Source: Umezawaea tangerina (GTDB taxonomy: Bacteria > Actinomycetota > Actinomycetes > Mycobacteriales > Pseudonocardiaceae). Taken from it: a stretch of 64,000 nucleotides of DNA. Below, piece after piece: positions 51,540 to 63,223 of this stretch. The first letter of the stretch is position 1; every line of letters starts with the position of its first letter. The stretch lies in NCBI RefSeq assembly GCF_003002815.1, contig NZ_PVTF01000001.1:372001-436000 (forward strand). Reading direction: 5' to 3'. The notes under the pieces are model-generated. The model ran no database searches, was not told the DNA's origin, and worked only from the letters and a program-made list of their open reading frames with translations. A program made the position numbers and the translations under genes.

Positions 51540-52475
51540 GTGGCCATCGGAAGTGCGAAGAAAGAGCGCATCGACTCGCTCGCCGAGTCGACCGCCGACG
51601 ACTCCGGGGTGAGCCTCGCGGCCAGCGCGTGGAAGCGCCTGCGCCGCAGCCCCGTGTTCCTGTTCGGCTCCTTCATCATCGTGGCGTTCGTGATCATCGC
51701 GATCATCTCGCCGTGGATCGCCCCCCACGACCCGTCCGCCCGCGACCTCGCGGACCAGGTCATCAAGGCGCGCAACGAGATCCCGAAGCCGCAGCCCGGC
51801 TACCCGCTCGGCGGTGACCTGCAGGGCCGCGACTTCCTGTCCCGCCTGCTCGTCGGCGCCCAGCAGACGTTGCTGGTCGGCGTGTTCGCGACGCTGATCG
51901 GCCTCGTCGGCGGTCTCGCGCTCGGCACGCTCGCGGGCGCGTTCGGCGGCTGGGTCGACTCGCTGGTCATGCGGTTCGTCGACGTGATGCTGTCGATCCC
52001 GCAGCTGCTGCTGGCGTTCGGCATCGGCGCGCTGTTCGCGAAGCCCAACCTGTTCACCGTCATCCTCGCGGTGTCGATCGTGCAGATCCCGGTGTTCGCC
52101 AGACTCCTGCGCGGATCCATGCTCGCGCAGCGGGAGAGCGACCACGTCCTCGCGGCGACGTCGCTGGGCGTGAAGCACGGCGCGATCGTGTTCCGGCACA
52201 TGCTGCCGAACTCGCTCGGCCCGGTCATCGTCCAGTCGACGCTGGTGCTCGCCACGTCGATCATCGACGCGGCCGCGCTGTCGTTCCTCGGCCTCGGCAA
52301 CCCGGACGACCGGATCCCGGAGTGGGGCCAGATGCTCGGCGGCGCCCAGACCGTGATCGACACCCACCCGCAGCTGGCCTTCTGGCCCGCGGGCTGCATC
52401 ATCGCCATCGCGCTCGGCTTCACGCTCGTCGGCGAGTCGCTGCGTGACGCCCTCGATCCGAAGAACCGGCGGTGA
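51540..52475 (+). CDS. Oligopeptide ABC transporter permease (DppC type)
   Basis: 311 residues from the GTG at 51540, four bases after the previous stop. A cytosolic N-terminal ~45 residues lead into the first helix (FLFGSFIIVAFVIIAII), the GGDLQGRDFLSRLLVGAQQT segment typical of DppC, an EAA loop (SDHVLAATSLGVKHG) and the P-W-G-M end (PEWGQMLGGAQ). It forms the channel with DppB. Confidence 0.92.
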   Translation: MAIGSAKKERIDSLAESTADDSGVSLAASAWKRLRRSPVFLFGSFIIVAFVIIAIISPWIAPHDPSARDLADQVIKARNEIPKPQPGYPLGGDLQGRDFLSRLLVGAQQTLLVGVFATLIGLVGGLALGTLAGAFGGWVDSLVMRFVDVMLSIPQLLLAFGIGALFAKPNLFTVILAVSIVQIPVFARLLRGSMLAQRESDHVLAATSLGVKHGAIVFRHMLPNSLGPVIVQSTLVLATSIIDAAALSFLGLGNPDDRIPEWGQMLGGAQTVIDTHPQLAFWPAGCIIAIALGFTLVGESLRDALDPKNRR

Positions 52476-52481
52476 CGTTCG

Positions 52482-54573
<2,092 letters not shown>

Positions 54574-54577
<4 letters not shown>

Positions 54578-54653
54578 GGCGTGTGTCGAAGTCCGTGTTC
54601 GCGGCCGCCTCAGGCGCGACTCCCATCGAACGAGACTTCGACACACGCCCTAG
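54574..54653. mobile_element. 80-bp MITE-like element with perfect terminal inverted repeats
   Basis: CTAGGGCGTGTGTCGAAGTC (54574-54593) and its exact complement (54634-54653) enclose a 40-nt core without coding capacity. CTAG at both ends fits a 4-bp target duplication as made by IS5-type transposases, giving 16-bp inverted repeats. It could move only with a transposase from elsewhere and may also serve as the operon's terminator. Confidence 0.6.
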
Positions 54654-54654
54654 C

Positions 54655-54689
54655 GCGGTGGCCGCTCCCCGGCGGGGAGCGGCCACCGC
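54655..54689. terminator. 16-bp hairpin downstream of the peptide transporter operon
   Basis: Arms 54655-54670 and 54674-54689 pair perfectly around GGC. Confidence 0.7.
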
Positions 54690-54697
54690 ACCAGCGC

Positions 54698-54727
54698 AAC
54701 GGCCCGCGGACCCCTCCGCGGGCCGTT
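54698..54727. terminator. 13-bp hairpin before the TIGR03086 gene end
   Basis: AACGGCCCGCGGA (54698-54710) pairs with 54715-54727 around CCCC. With the preceding stem it insulates two convergent units. Confidence 0.7.
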
Positions 54728-54739
54728 CGCGTTCCGCGG

Positions 54740-55294
54740 TCAGGCGGGCCAGCGCGGCGAGCGCCCCAGCCGTCCCACGAGCCGGTCGGTCACCGACGCC
54801 CCCGCGTCGACCTCCACCGGCGGCGCGAACGCCGAGATCCCGTGCGGGTACCTCGCCACGATCCGCAGCGCGGCCTCGGCCAGGTCCGCCTCCAGCTCGT
54901 ACTCGCGGCCCAGGGACCGGGCCAGGTCCCAGGCGTGCACCAGGTTGTCCACGAAGTGCGCGGCGACCAGCACCCGCCCCTTCTGCGGCCCGTAACCGGG
55001 GAACTCGACGTCGCGGTCCATCAGCCCCGGCGAGCCGAACACGCCCCACGCCAGCTCCATCGTGGCCCGGTAGACCCCCAGCGGGTCGTCGCCCAGCGGC
55101 CGCGACTCCCCGAGGGGCACCCCGCGCGCCCCGGCCGTGAACGACAGCGTCGAGTCGACCTGGTGCTGCACCAGACCGCGCACCGTCCACTCCGTGCACG
55201 GCGTGGCCATGTCCAGCTCCGCCTCCGTCAGGCCCTCGATCAGCTCGACGTTCAGCGCGCAGGCCCGCCGGTCCATCTCCAGCAAGTCCGACAT
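54740..55294 (-). CDS. TIGR03086-type DinB-like metal-binding protein
   Basis: 184 residues from the ATG at 55294. It begins with LLEMDRRACALNVELIEGL and has TPCTEWTVRGLVQHQVDS and HFVDNLVHAWDLAR, the His positions of the DinB/mycothiol-dependent maleylpyruvate isomerase-like fold. These four-helix proteins bind a divalent metal and are often thiol-dependent transferases. It is divergent from a TetR gene, and a palindrome lies between them, so it is probably the regulated target. Confidence 0.82.
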   Translation of the reverse strand: MSDLLEMDRRACALNVELIEGLTEAELDMATPCTEWTVRGLVQHQVDSTLSFTAGARGVPLGESRPLGDDPLGVYRATMELAWGVFGSPGLMDRDVEFPGYGPQKGRVLVAAHFVDNLVHAWDLARSLGREYELEADLAEAALRIVARYPHGISAFAPPVEVDAGASVTDRLVGRLGRSPRWPA

Positions 55295-55319
55295 CCCAAC
55301 CCCCAAGACCAAAGAAACT

Positions 55320-55335
55320 GTACGAACGGTCGTAC
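55320..55335. promoter_or_regulatory. Palindromic operator for the TetR-type regulator
   Basis: GTACGA-ACGG-TCGTAC is a perfect 6+4+6 palindrome between the divergent starts at 55294 and 55376, the usual place for a TetR operator controlling both genes. Confidence 0.65.
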
Positions 55336-55375
55336 TATTACCTGGTGCCCGAACCCTGTCAACAGGAGAGCTACG

Positions 55376-55984
55376 GTGGACCTCGTGACACGCGTGGACG
55401 GCCGGATCGAACGCGGCGAGCAGACCAGGCGCCTCATCCTGCGCCGGGCGGCGGACATCTCGTCGGTCGAAGGCCTCGAAGGCCTCTCGATCGGCAGGCT
55501 CGCGACCGAGCTGGAGATCAGCAAGAGCGGCGTCTTCGCGCACTTCGGCTCGAAGGAGGAGCTCCAGCTGGCCACGGTCGCGCTCGCCACCGACATCTTC
55601 GTCGACCGGGTCGTCAGGCCCGCGTTCCATGGCCCGGCGGGGCTGCCGAGGCTGCGCGCGCTGTGCGAGGGCTGGCTCGACTACTCCGAGCGCCGCACGT
55701 TCCCCGGCGGCTGCTTCTTCGCCGCCGTCCAGCCGGAGTTCAGCTCACGTCCCGGCCGCGTCCGCGACGCCGTCGCCGAGGCGGGCACCAAGTGGACCGC
55801 GCTGATCCGCGACGCCGTGGCGAAGTCCGGTCTCGACGACGACCCGGACCTGCTGGCGTTCGAGCTGATCGCGTTCCTGGAGGCGGCCAACGTCCAGGCC
55901 GTCCTACACGACGCCCCCGGCGCCTACGAGCTGGCCCGCAGGGCCGTGGACGCCCGGCTCACGCGGCCATCGGCGTCGGCGTAG
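55376..55984 (+). CDS. TetR-family transcriptional regulator
   Basis: 202 residues from the GTG at 55376, with AGGAG eight bases upstream. The HTH spans ~12-60 (TRRLILRRAADISSVEGLEG, then LATELEISKSGVFAHFGSKE), followed by a helical ligand-binding region with GWLDYSERRTFPGGCFFAAV, seen in TetR_C_6-like regulators. It probably represses itself and the divergent TIGR03086 gene. Its last 26 bases overlap the convergent DedA gene. Confidence 0.88.
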   Translation: MDLVTRVDGRIERGEQTRRLILRRAADISSVEGLEGLSIGRLATELEISKSGVFAHFGSKEELQLATVALATDIFVDRVVRPAFHGPAGLPRLRALCEGWLDYSERRTFPGGCFFAAVQPEFSSRPGRVRDAVAEAGTKWTALIRDAVAKSGLDDDPDLLAFELIAFLEAANVQAVLHDAPGAYELARRAVDARLTRPSASA

Positions 55985-56549
55985 CGGCGGCGGCCTCCAC
56001 GACCCGCCGCTGGGTCGCCCTGACCAGCATCCCGGCGGGCACGCTGACCAGCAGCGCGACCCCCAGCGAGATCAGCATCGCCAGCACGGGCTCGGTGACG
56101 ACCTGGCCGCCGACGTACCCGAGCAGCGCCGCGTACGCGCTCCACAGCGTCGCGCCGACCACCGCGACCGGCAGGAACCGCCGCCGCGGCCAGCGCAGCG
56201 ACCCGGCCAGCAGCGCCCCGATGATGCCGCCGCCGGGCACGAACCGGATCGCGACCAGGATCGACTCACCCCGGTCGGCCAGCTGACCGGCGGTCCACGA
56301 CACCACCGCCCGCGACCCCGAGCTCCGGTTGAACCGCCGCAACGCGCGCATCCCCAGCCCGCGCCCGATCCCGAAGTTGACGAAGTCCGCGAGCGTGCAG
56401 CCCACCGCCGCCACGACGATCACCCACACCAGCGGCAGCTCGCCCGAGGCGGCCAGCACGCCGTACCCGATCAGAACCGCCTCGGTCGGTGCCAACGGCA
56501 CCACCGCGACCAGGAAGAGCACGAGCAGACTGGCTGTTGCGGCGTCCAT
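55959..56549 (-). CDS. DedA/VTT-family membrane protein (leftward copy)
   Basis: 196 residues from the ATG at 56549. The start VVPLAPTEAVLIGYG replaces the usual G-x-P-x-P-G-E motif, and FGIGRGLGMRALRRF plus VAIRFVPGGGIIGALLAGSL match the VTT domain with its re-entrant loops. DedA proteins act in membrane lipid (undecaprenyl phosphate) handling. Upstream in-frame ATGs at 56606 and 56702 would extend it through two copies of a direct repeat and over the divergent gene, so the shorter form is preferred. Confidence 0.78.
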   Translation of the reverse strand: MDAATASLLVLFLVAVVPLAPTEAVLIGYGVLAASGELPLVWVIVVAAVGCTLADFVNFGIGRGLGMRALRRFNRSSGSRAVVSWTAGQLADRGESILVAIRFVPGGGIIGALLAGSLRWPRRRFLPVAVVGATLWSAYAALLGYVGGQVVTEPVLAMLISLGVALLVSVPAGMLVRATQRRVVEAAAATPTPMAA

Positions 56550-56597
56550 GAACCGTGCAACGCCCGTGCCGTGGAATCGGCGCCCGAGCCGGGAGAC

Positions 56598-56677
56598 CTT
56601 CAGCATTCCCACAGCCACCGCCCGCCCAGGACGCCACGGGCGCGGGAAACCCCTGTGGAACTTCAGCATTCCCTCAG
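56598..56677. repeat. Direct repeat in the divergent DedA promoter region
   Basis: CTTCAGCATTCCC(A/T)CAG occurs at 56598-56614 and 56661-56677, 63 nt apart with one mismatch, between two divergent DedA genes. Possible shared regulator sites. Confidence 0.5.
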
Positions 56678-56696
56678 CTCCTGGCAGGATCCGGAG

Positions 56697-57347
56697 GTGC
56701 ACATCAACGAGTGGCTCCAGACGATCCCGCCGCTGGCGATCATCCTCCTGGTCGGGTTCGTGATCGGCCTGGAAAGCCTCGGCATCCCGCTGCCCGGTGA
56801 GATCGTGCTGGTCAGCGCCTCACTGCTGGCCGCACAGCACGTCGTCAGCCCGGTCGCCGTCGCGGGCGCCGCGATGACCGGCGCGATCGTCGGCGACTCG
56901 ATCGGCTACGCCATCGGCCGCAAGGGCGGCAAACCCCTCTTCGTCTGGGCGGGCCGGAAGTTCCCGAAGCACTTCGGGCCCGCGCACCTCGCGACCGCCG
57001 AGAAGGCGTTCGAGCGCTGGGGCATGTGGGCCGTCTTCTTCGGCCGCTTCATCGCCCTGCTCCGCATCTTCGCGGGCCCGCTCGCGGGCGCCCTGCACAT
57101 GCGCTACTGGAAGTTCCTCACCGCCAACGCCCTCGGCGGCATCGTCTGGGCGGGCGGCACCACCGCCGTCATCTACTACCTCGGCATCGTCGCCGAGAAG
57201 TGGCTCAGCCGCTTCTCCTGGATCGGCCTCCTCGCCGCCGTCCTGTTCGGCATCGGCACCGCCTGGTTCATGAAGCGCCGCGCCGCCAAGGCCGCCGCCG
57301 AACTGGAGTCGGACGCCGAACCCGACCCGGTCTCCAAGCCGGCCTGA
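56697..57347 (+). CDS. DedA/VTT-family membrane protein (rightward copy)
   Basis: 216 residues from the GTG at 56697 (MHINEWLQTIPPLAIILLVG). Clear DedA motifs are GIPLPGEIVLVSASLLA, GDSIGYAIGRKGGK and FFGRFIALLRIFAGPLAGAL with the essential basic and acidic residues. Four to five membrane segments and a charged C-tail follow. Probable undecaprenyl-phosphate or phospholipid flippase. The true start could be an internal codon, as the GGAG lies only two bases before GTG. Confidence 0.85.
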   Translation: MHINEWLQTIPPLAIILLVGFVIGLESLGIPLPGEIVLVSASLLAAQHVVSPVAVAGAAMTGAIVGDSIGYAIGRKGGKPLFVWAGRKFPKHFGPAHLATAEKAFERWGMWAVFFGRFIALLRIFAGPLAGALHMRYWKFLTANALGGIVWAGGTTAVIYYLGIVAEKWLSRFSWIGLLAAVLFGIGTAWFMKRRAAKAAAELESDAEPDPVSKPA

Positions 57348-57349
57348 GA

Positions 57350-57395
57350 ACGCCGATGGCGTGACCACCAGGACGGGTGGCCACGCCATCGGCGT
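57350..57395. terminator. Bidirectional terminator between DedA and leuA
   Basis: ACGCCGATGGCGTG (57350-57363) pairs with 57382-57395; an inner CCACC/GGTGG stem adds stability. Confidence 0.75.
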
Positions 57396-57404
57396 CAGGA
57401 GCCG

Positions 57405-59276
<1,872 letters not shown>

Positions 59277-59283
<7 letters not shown>

Positions 59284-59318
59284 CCGTCACGGCAGCGAAG
59301 CAGGAGGGCACGCGCCAC
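59277..59318 (-). CDS. Leader peptide of leuA
   Basis: A 13-codon ORF starting with GTG encodes MARALLLRCRDGV, with three Leu codons in a row (CTC CTG CTT). It lies 78 nt ahead of leuA and its stop falls within a hairpin. Leucyl-tRNA supply would thus set ribosome position and leuA read-through. Attenuation of leuA in actinobacteria is known; this example is read from sequence only. Confidence 0.65.
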
Positions 59319-59436
59319 GTCCGACACAGTACCCAGAATTCCCGCTCGGCCGGAACCATTCGTCCACATGGTGGAACTTCACCCGAACGTGTCCAGATCG
59401 TGTTTGGTGGAGCATCTCGACGGGAATCTCTTTCAC

Positions 59437-59736
59437 ATGTCCAGATGGCGTACAGGAACTCGCAGCGGCAGCTACACGGCTGCCAGGGTGATCAGCGGTG
59501 TTGGCGCGCTGTTCGCGGTCATCGAGATCGTCTACATCCTGATGATCGTGCTCGGCGCTAACCAGGCCAACGCGTTCTTCTCGTTCGTGAAGTCGCTCGC
59601 CGAGCCCTTGGCGCTCTTCTTCCCGGGCCTGTTCAGCTTCGAGAGCTACAACCTGAGCATCATCATCAACTACGGTCTCGCTGCCGTCTTCTGGCTGGTC
59701 GTCACGGGTCTCATCGCCCGTCTCCTCGCTCGCTAG
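59437..59736 (+). CDS. Small two-segment membrane protein (tandem copy 1)
   Basis: 99 residues from the ATG at 59437. Two hydrophobic segments (~20-42 and ~78-97) are separated by a stretch reading FVKSLAEPLALFFPGLF. It aligns with the next gene along its whole length (SLAEPLALFF versus GWARPLALGF; IIINYGLAAVFWLVV versus VVVNYGVAALFWLVV). No family function known. Confidence 0.72.
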   Translation: MSRWRTGTRSGSYTAARVISGVGALFAVIEIVYILMIVLGANQANAFFSFVKSLAEPLALFFPGLFSFESYNLSIIINYGLAAVFWLVVTGLIARLLAR

Positions 59737-59774
59737 CCTGCTACTGGCCGGTAAGTTCGTGCCACACTGGTGGC

Positions 59775-60095
59775 ATGGCCGAAAACCAGACAGCCGCCGG
59801 TCGCGGCGTCCGCACCAAGGTCGTGGGCGCCGTGGCCGGTGTCGTCGGTTGGGCGGGGCTGGCCGTCGCGCTGGTCCTCGTCGCCCACGTCGTGCTGACC
59901 GTGGGCCACGCCAACCCCGACAACGGCATCACGTCCTTCGTCGCCGGTTGGGCGCGTCCGCTCGCACTGGGCTTCCACGACCTCTTCGCACCGCAGGACG
60001 CGACGCTCGGGGTGGTCGTGAACTACGGCGTCGCCGCGCTCTTCTGGCTCGTGGTCAGGTCACTCGTGCTCAAGCTGGTCCGCAGGCTCGCCTAG
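59775..60095 (+). CDS. Small two-segment membrane protein (tandem copy 2)
   Basis: 106 residues, paralogous to the gene 38 nt upstream, with the same two membrane segments and a basic C-terminus (LVLKLVRRLA). The duplicated pair may form a hetero-oligomer; this is inference. Its 3' end overlaps the convergent nitroreductase gene by 36 nt. Confidence 0.72.
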   Translation: MAENQTAAGRGVRTKVVGAVAGVVGWAGLAVALVLVAHVVLTVGHANPDNGITSFVAGWARPLALGFHDLFAPQDATLGVVVNYGVAALFWLVVRSLVLKLVRRLA

Positions 60096-60650
60096 CTCGA
60101 CCGGCCCGCCCCACGTGCCGCCGAACACCAGCTCGGTCAGCGGACGCCGCCTGCGCGGCCGCGTCTCCCTGGCCTGGAGCTCCTCCGGCAGGTCCGCCAC
60201 GTCACCGAGGTGGCCGAGGGCGATGGCCACCACCGGTTCCACGTCGTCGGGCATCCCGAACTCCGCGCGCGCAGCGTCCTTGTCGAACCCGCCGATCTGG
60301 TGGGTCACCAGCCCGAGGTCCACGGCCTGCAGCACCAGGTTCTGCACCGCCAGCCCCAGCCCGTACACCGTGTTCGGCAGCTCGCCGCGCTCGTCCGCGG
60401 TGACCACGGCCCCGATCAGCAGCACGGACGCGCGGTGCGCCCACGTCCGGTTGCGCGGCCGCAGCGTCGCGAGGATCCGCCGGTGGGTGTCGTCGCCGCG
60501 GTAGCCCAGCAGGAACCGGGCGGGCTGGGTGTTGCCGTGCGAGGCGGCCCACCGCGCGGCCTCCAGCACCACCCGCATCCGCGCGGGCGACACCTCGGCC
60601 ACCGGGTCGAACGCCCGCGGGCTCCACCTCTGCTCGATGGCGGGGATCAT
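60060..60650 (-). CDS. Nitroreductase-family protein
   Basis: 196 residues from the ATG at 60650. It begins AIEQRWSPRAFD (the FMN-phosphate-binding RxSxRxF-like motif), with AARWAASHGNTQPARFL and a GLAVQNLVLQAVDLGLVTHQ helix bearing the dimer/FMN contacts. An FMN-dependent NAD(P)H oxidoreductase is expected. Its start overlaps the stop of the mannosyltransferase gene (TGATG), indicating coupling. Confidence 0.85.
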   Translation of the reverse strand: MIPAIEQRWSPRAFDPVAEVSPARMRVVLEAARWAASHGNTQPARFLLGYRGDDTHRRILATLRPRNRTWAHRASVLLIGAVVTADERGELPNTVYGLGLAVQNLVLQAVDLGLVTHQIGGFDKDAARAEFGMPDDVEPVVAIALGHLGDVADLPEELQARETRPRRRRPLTELVFGGTWGGPVELGEPADQLEHE

Positions 60651-61864
60651 CAGATCGCGTACTGCCAGGCCGTGATCGCGTAGGCGCCGAACCACGCGCT
60701 GAACACCGCGAGCCCCGACAGCAGCGCCACCGCGGTCGACGTCCGCCTCTTCGCGATCGCCAGCGCCGCCGGGACGAGCAGCGTGAACGCGGGCAGCAGC
60801 AGGCGCGCCTTCGAGTTCATCAGGCCGTTCGAGTCGAGGTCCATCAGCAGCACCCCGATCCCGTAGACCAGCAGCGGCCACTCCAGCCTCCGGCGGAAGC
60901 CCAGCACCACCAGCGCGACCGCGATCAGCAGGATCCACACCGTGGTCAGCTCCAGCACCGACCGGGGCTCGCCCAGGTTCGCCAGCGCGAACTTCCAGGT
61001 CGCCGCGCCGCCGTCGAACCGGGAGTCCCAGCCGCGCTGCTGCACGGCGAACCAGCCGTCGAGCTGCCCGGTCCGCGCGGCCACGTAGCCGAGGTAGCCC
61101 AGCAGGCCCAGCGGCGCGAGCAGGCCGCCCACCCACGGCTTCCAGCCGTCCTTGCGGGTGAGCACCGAGACCAGCGCGGCCAGCCCCACGGCCAGCAGCA
61201 GCGCCGCGGCCGTCGGCCGGACCAGGCCCGCCGCCGCCGTGCACAGGCCCGCCAGCACCCACTTCCGCTCCACCACGCCGACCAGCGCCCACGCGGCCAG
61301 CGCGCAGAACGTGGCCTCGGAGTACGTCATCGACAGCACGACCGCCATCGGCGACGCCGCGAACAGCGCCACCAGGACCAGTCCGGCCCTCGGCGAGCCC
61401 TCCCGGATCTTCGACCCGAGCCGGAACAGGCCGTACGCGCAGAACAGCCCGCTCACCAGGCTCACCGTGAACGCCGCGCCGCGCAGCTCGACACCGGGCA
61501 GCCCGTCGACCCAGCGGACCAGCGCGGGGTAACCGGGGAAGAACGCCAGCGGCGTCTCCGCGCTGCGCCTGCCGAACGCGTCGACCAGGTTCCGCGGCAC
61601 ACCCCCGTAACCGCCCTCGGCGATGCCGAGGAACCACTGGCCGTCCCACGAGGTGAGGGCGGTGGTCACGTTCTTGTGCCAGCGGTTTGCCATCAGCTGG
61701 AGCACGAACAGGCCGAGCTCGCGGACGAGGAGGAACACGACGCCGGGGGCCATCTGCAGGGCCACCGGGTGTCTCAGGAACCGCTCCAGCCGCTCGCGCA
61801 GCGCAGGTGCGCCGCTGGGCACGTCCGGGGGAGCTGACACCGCCTCGACTGTCGACACCCGCAC
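60650..61864 (-). CDS. PIG-V-like mannosyltransferase (GT-C fold membrane protein)
   Basis: About 404 residues with eight to ten membrane segments. [16 protein letters not shown] near residue 75 holds the acidic pair of GT-C enzymes, and [17 protein letters not shown] is the PIG-V family motif. It would transfer mannose from polyprenyl-phosphate-mannose to an extracytoplasmic glycolipid. GTG codons at 61858, 61864 and 61882 are all possible starts; 61864 is a compromise. It is divergent from ask. Confidence 0.78.
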   Translation of the reverse strand: MRVSTVEAVSAPPDVPSGAPALRERLERFLRHPVALQMAPGVVFLLVRELGLFVLQLMANRWHKNVTTALTSWDGQWFLGIAEGGYGGVPRNLVDAFGRRSAETPLAFFPGYPALVRWVDGLPGVELRGAAFTVSLVSGLFCAYGLFRLGSKIREGSPRAGLVLVALFAASPMAVVLSMTYSEATFCALAAWALVGVVERKWVLAGLCTAAAGLVRPTAAALLLAVGLAALVSVLTRKDGWKPWVGGLLAPLGLLGYLGYVAARTGQLDGWFAVQQRGWDSRFDGGAATWKFALANLGEPRSVLELTTVWILLIAVALVVLGFRRRLEWPLLVYGIGVLLMDLDSNGLMNSKARLLLPAFTLLVPAALAIAKRRTSTAVALLSGLAVFSAWFGAYAITAWQYAI

Positions 61865-61901
61865 GAGAGTAGTGCCCGTCACGGGCCCGGCTGTCCACTC
61901 C

Positions 61902-61917
61902 TTGACACAGGTAGGCT
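61902..61917 (+). promoter_or_regulatory. Probable -10 element of the ask-asd operon
   Basis: TAGGCT (61912-61917) sits about 40 bases before the ask start. TTGACA at 61902-61907 is too close to serve as its -35 box. Confidence 0.4.
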
Positions 61918-61957
61918 GCCCGCGACGTGGGAATTTGATCCGCAAGGAGGTCAGTCG

Positions 61958-63223
61958 GTGGCGCTCGTCGTCCAGAAGTACGGCGGTTCCTCGGTCGGAA
62001 GTGCCGAGCGGATCAAACGGGTGGCCGAGCGCATCGTCGCGACCCGCAAGGCGGGCAACGACGTCGTCGTCGCGGTCTCCGCGATGGGCGACTCGACCGA
62101 CGAGCTGCTCGACCTGGCCCGCCAGGTGTCCCCGGTGCCGCCCGCCCGCGAGCTCGACATGCTGCTCACCTCCGGTGAGCGCATCTCGATGTCGCTGCTG
62201 GCGATGGCGATCCACGCGCTGGGCGCCGAGGCGCGGTCCTACACCGGGTCGCAGGCGGGCGTGATCACGACGTCCGTGCACGGCAAGGCGCGCATCATCG
62301 ACGTGACGCCGAGCCGGATCTCCGACGCGCTGGCCGACGGGGCGATCGCGATCGTCGCGGGCTTCCAGGGCGTGAGCCAGGACAGCAAGGAGATCACCAC
62401 CCTCGGTCGGGGCGGCACGGACACGACCGCGGTGGCGCTGGCCGCCGCGCTCAAGGCCGACGTCTGCGAGATCTACACCGATGTGGACGGCGTGTTCACC
62501 GCCGACCCCCGCATCGTGCCCAACGCCAAGCGGCTCGAGACCATCACCTACGAGGAGATGCTCGAGATGGCGGCCTGCGGCGCCAAGGTGCTCATGCTGC
62601 GCTGCGTCGAGTACGCCCGCCGCTACGGCGTCCCCGTGCACGTCCGCTCCTCGTTCAGCAACAAGCCAGGGACCATCGTGTCCGGGTCAGTGGAGGACCA
62701 TCCCGTGGAACAGGCGATGATCACCGGTGTCGCGCACGACCGCTCGGAGGCCAAGGTCACCGTGACCGCGGTGCCCGACCACCCCGGCGTGGCGGCCAAG
62801 ATCTTCCGCGTCGTCGCGCAGGCCGAGATCGACATCGACATGGTCGTGCAGAACATCTCGCGCGCCGCCGACGGCCGCACCGACATCACGTTCACGCTGC
62901 CGAAGGACGACGGCCCGCGCGCCGTCGCGGCGCTGAACAAGGCGCGCGAGGACATCGGCTTCGACGCCGTCCTCTACGACGACCACGTCGGCAAGGTGTC
63001 GCTGATCGGCGCGGGCATGCGCTCGCACCCCGGCGTGACCGCGACGTTCTGCGAGGCGCTGGCCACCGCGGGCGTCAACATCGAGATCATCTCCACCTCG
63101 GAGATCCGCATCTCGGTGATCTGCCGCGACACGCAGCTCGACGACGCCGTGCGCGCGCTGCACGACGCGTTCGAGCTGGGCGGCGACGAAGAGGCCGTGG
63201 TGTACGCGGGGAGTGGACGATGA
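61958..63223 (+). CDS. ask: Aspartate kinase, alpha and (internal start) beta subunits
   Basis: 421 residues from the GTG at 61958, with a perfect AAGGAGG upstream. Kinase motif KYGGSSV opens the protein, then [18 protein letters not shown] and [13 protein letters not shown]. Two C-terminal ACT domains (~265-410) give lysine/threonine feedback control. It phosphorylates aspartate, the first step toward Lys, Met, Thr and diaminopimelate. GGAGGA (62692-62697) followed by an in-frame GTG at 62705 marks the internal start of the beta subunit (172 residues), as in other actinobacterial ask genes. It overlaps asd by four bases. Confidence 0.95.
   Translation: MALVVQKYGGSSVGSAERIKRVAERIVATRKAGNDVVVAVSAMGDSTDELLDLARQVSPVPPARELDMLLTSGERISMSLLAMAIHALGAEARSYTGSQAGVITTSVHGKARIIDVTPSRISDALADGAIAIVAGFQGVSQDSKEITTLGRGGTDTTAVALAAALKADVCEIYTDVDGVFTADPRIVPNAKRLETITYEEMLEMAACGAKVLMLRCVEYARRYGVPVHVRSSFSNKPGTIVSGSVEDHPVEQAMITGVAHDRSEAKVTVTAVPDHPGVAAKIFRVVAQAEIDIDMVVQNISRAADGRTDITFTLPKDDGPRAVAALNKAREDIGFDAVLYDDHVGKVSLIGAGMRSHPGVTATFCEALATAGVNIEIISTSEIRISVICRDTQLDDAVRALHDAFELGGDEEAVVYAGSGR
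62692..62707 (+). promoter_or_regulatory. Internal ribosome-binding site for the Ask beta subunit
   Basis: GGAGGA lies seven bases ahead of an in-frame GTG (62705), exactly where the ACT-domain half begins ([17 protein letters not shown]). Confidence 0.65.
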
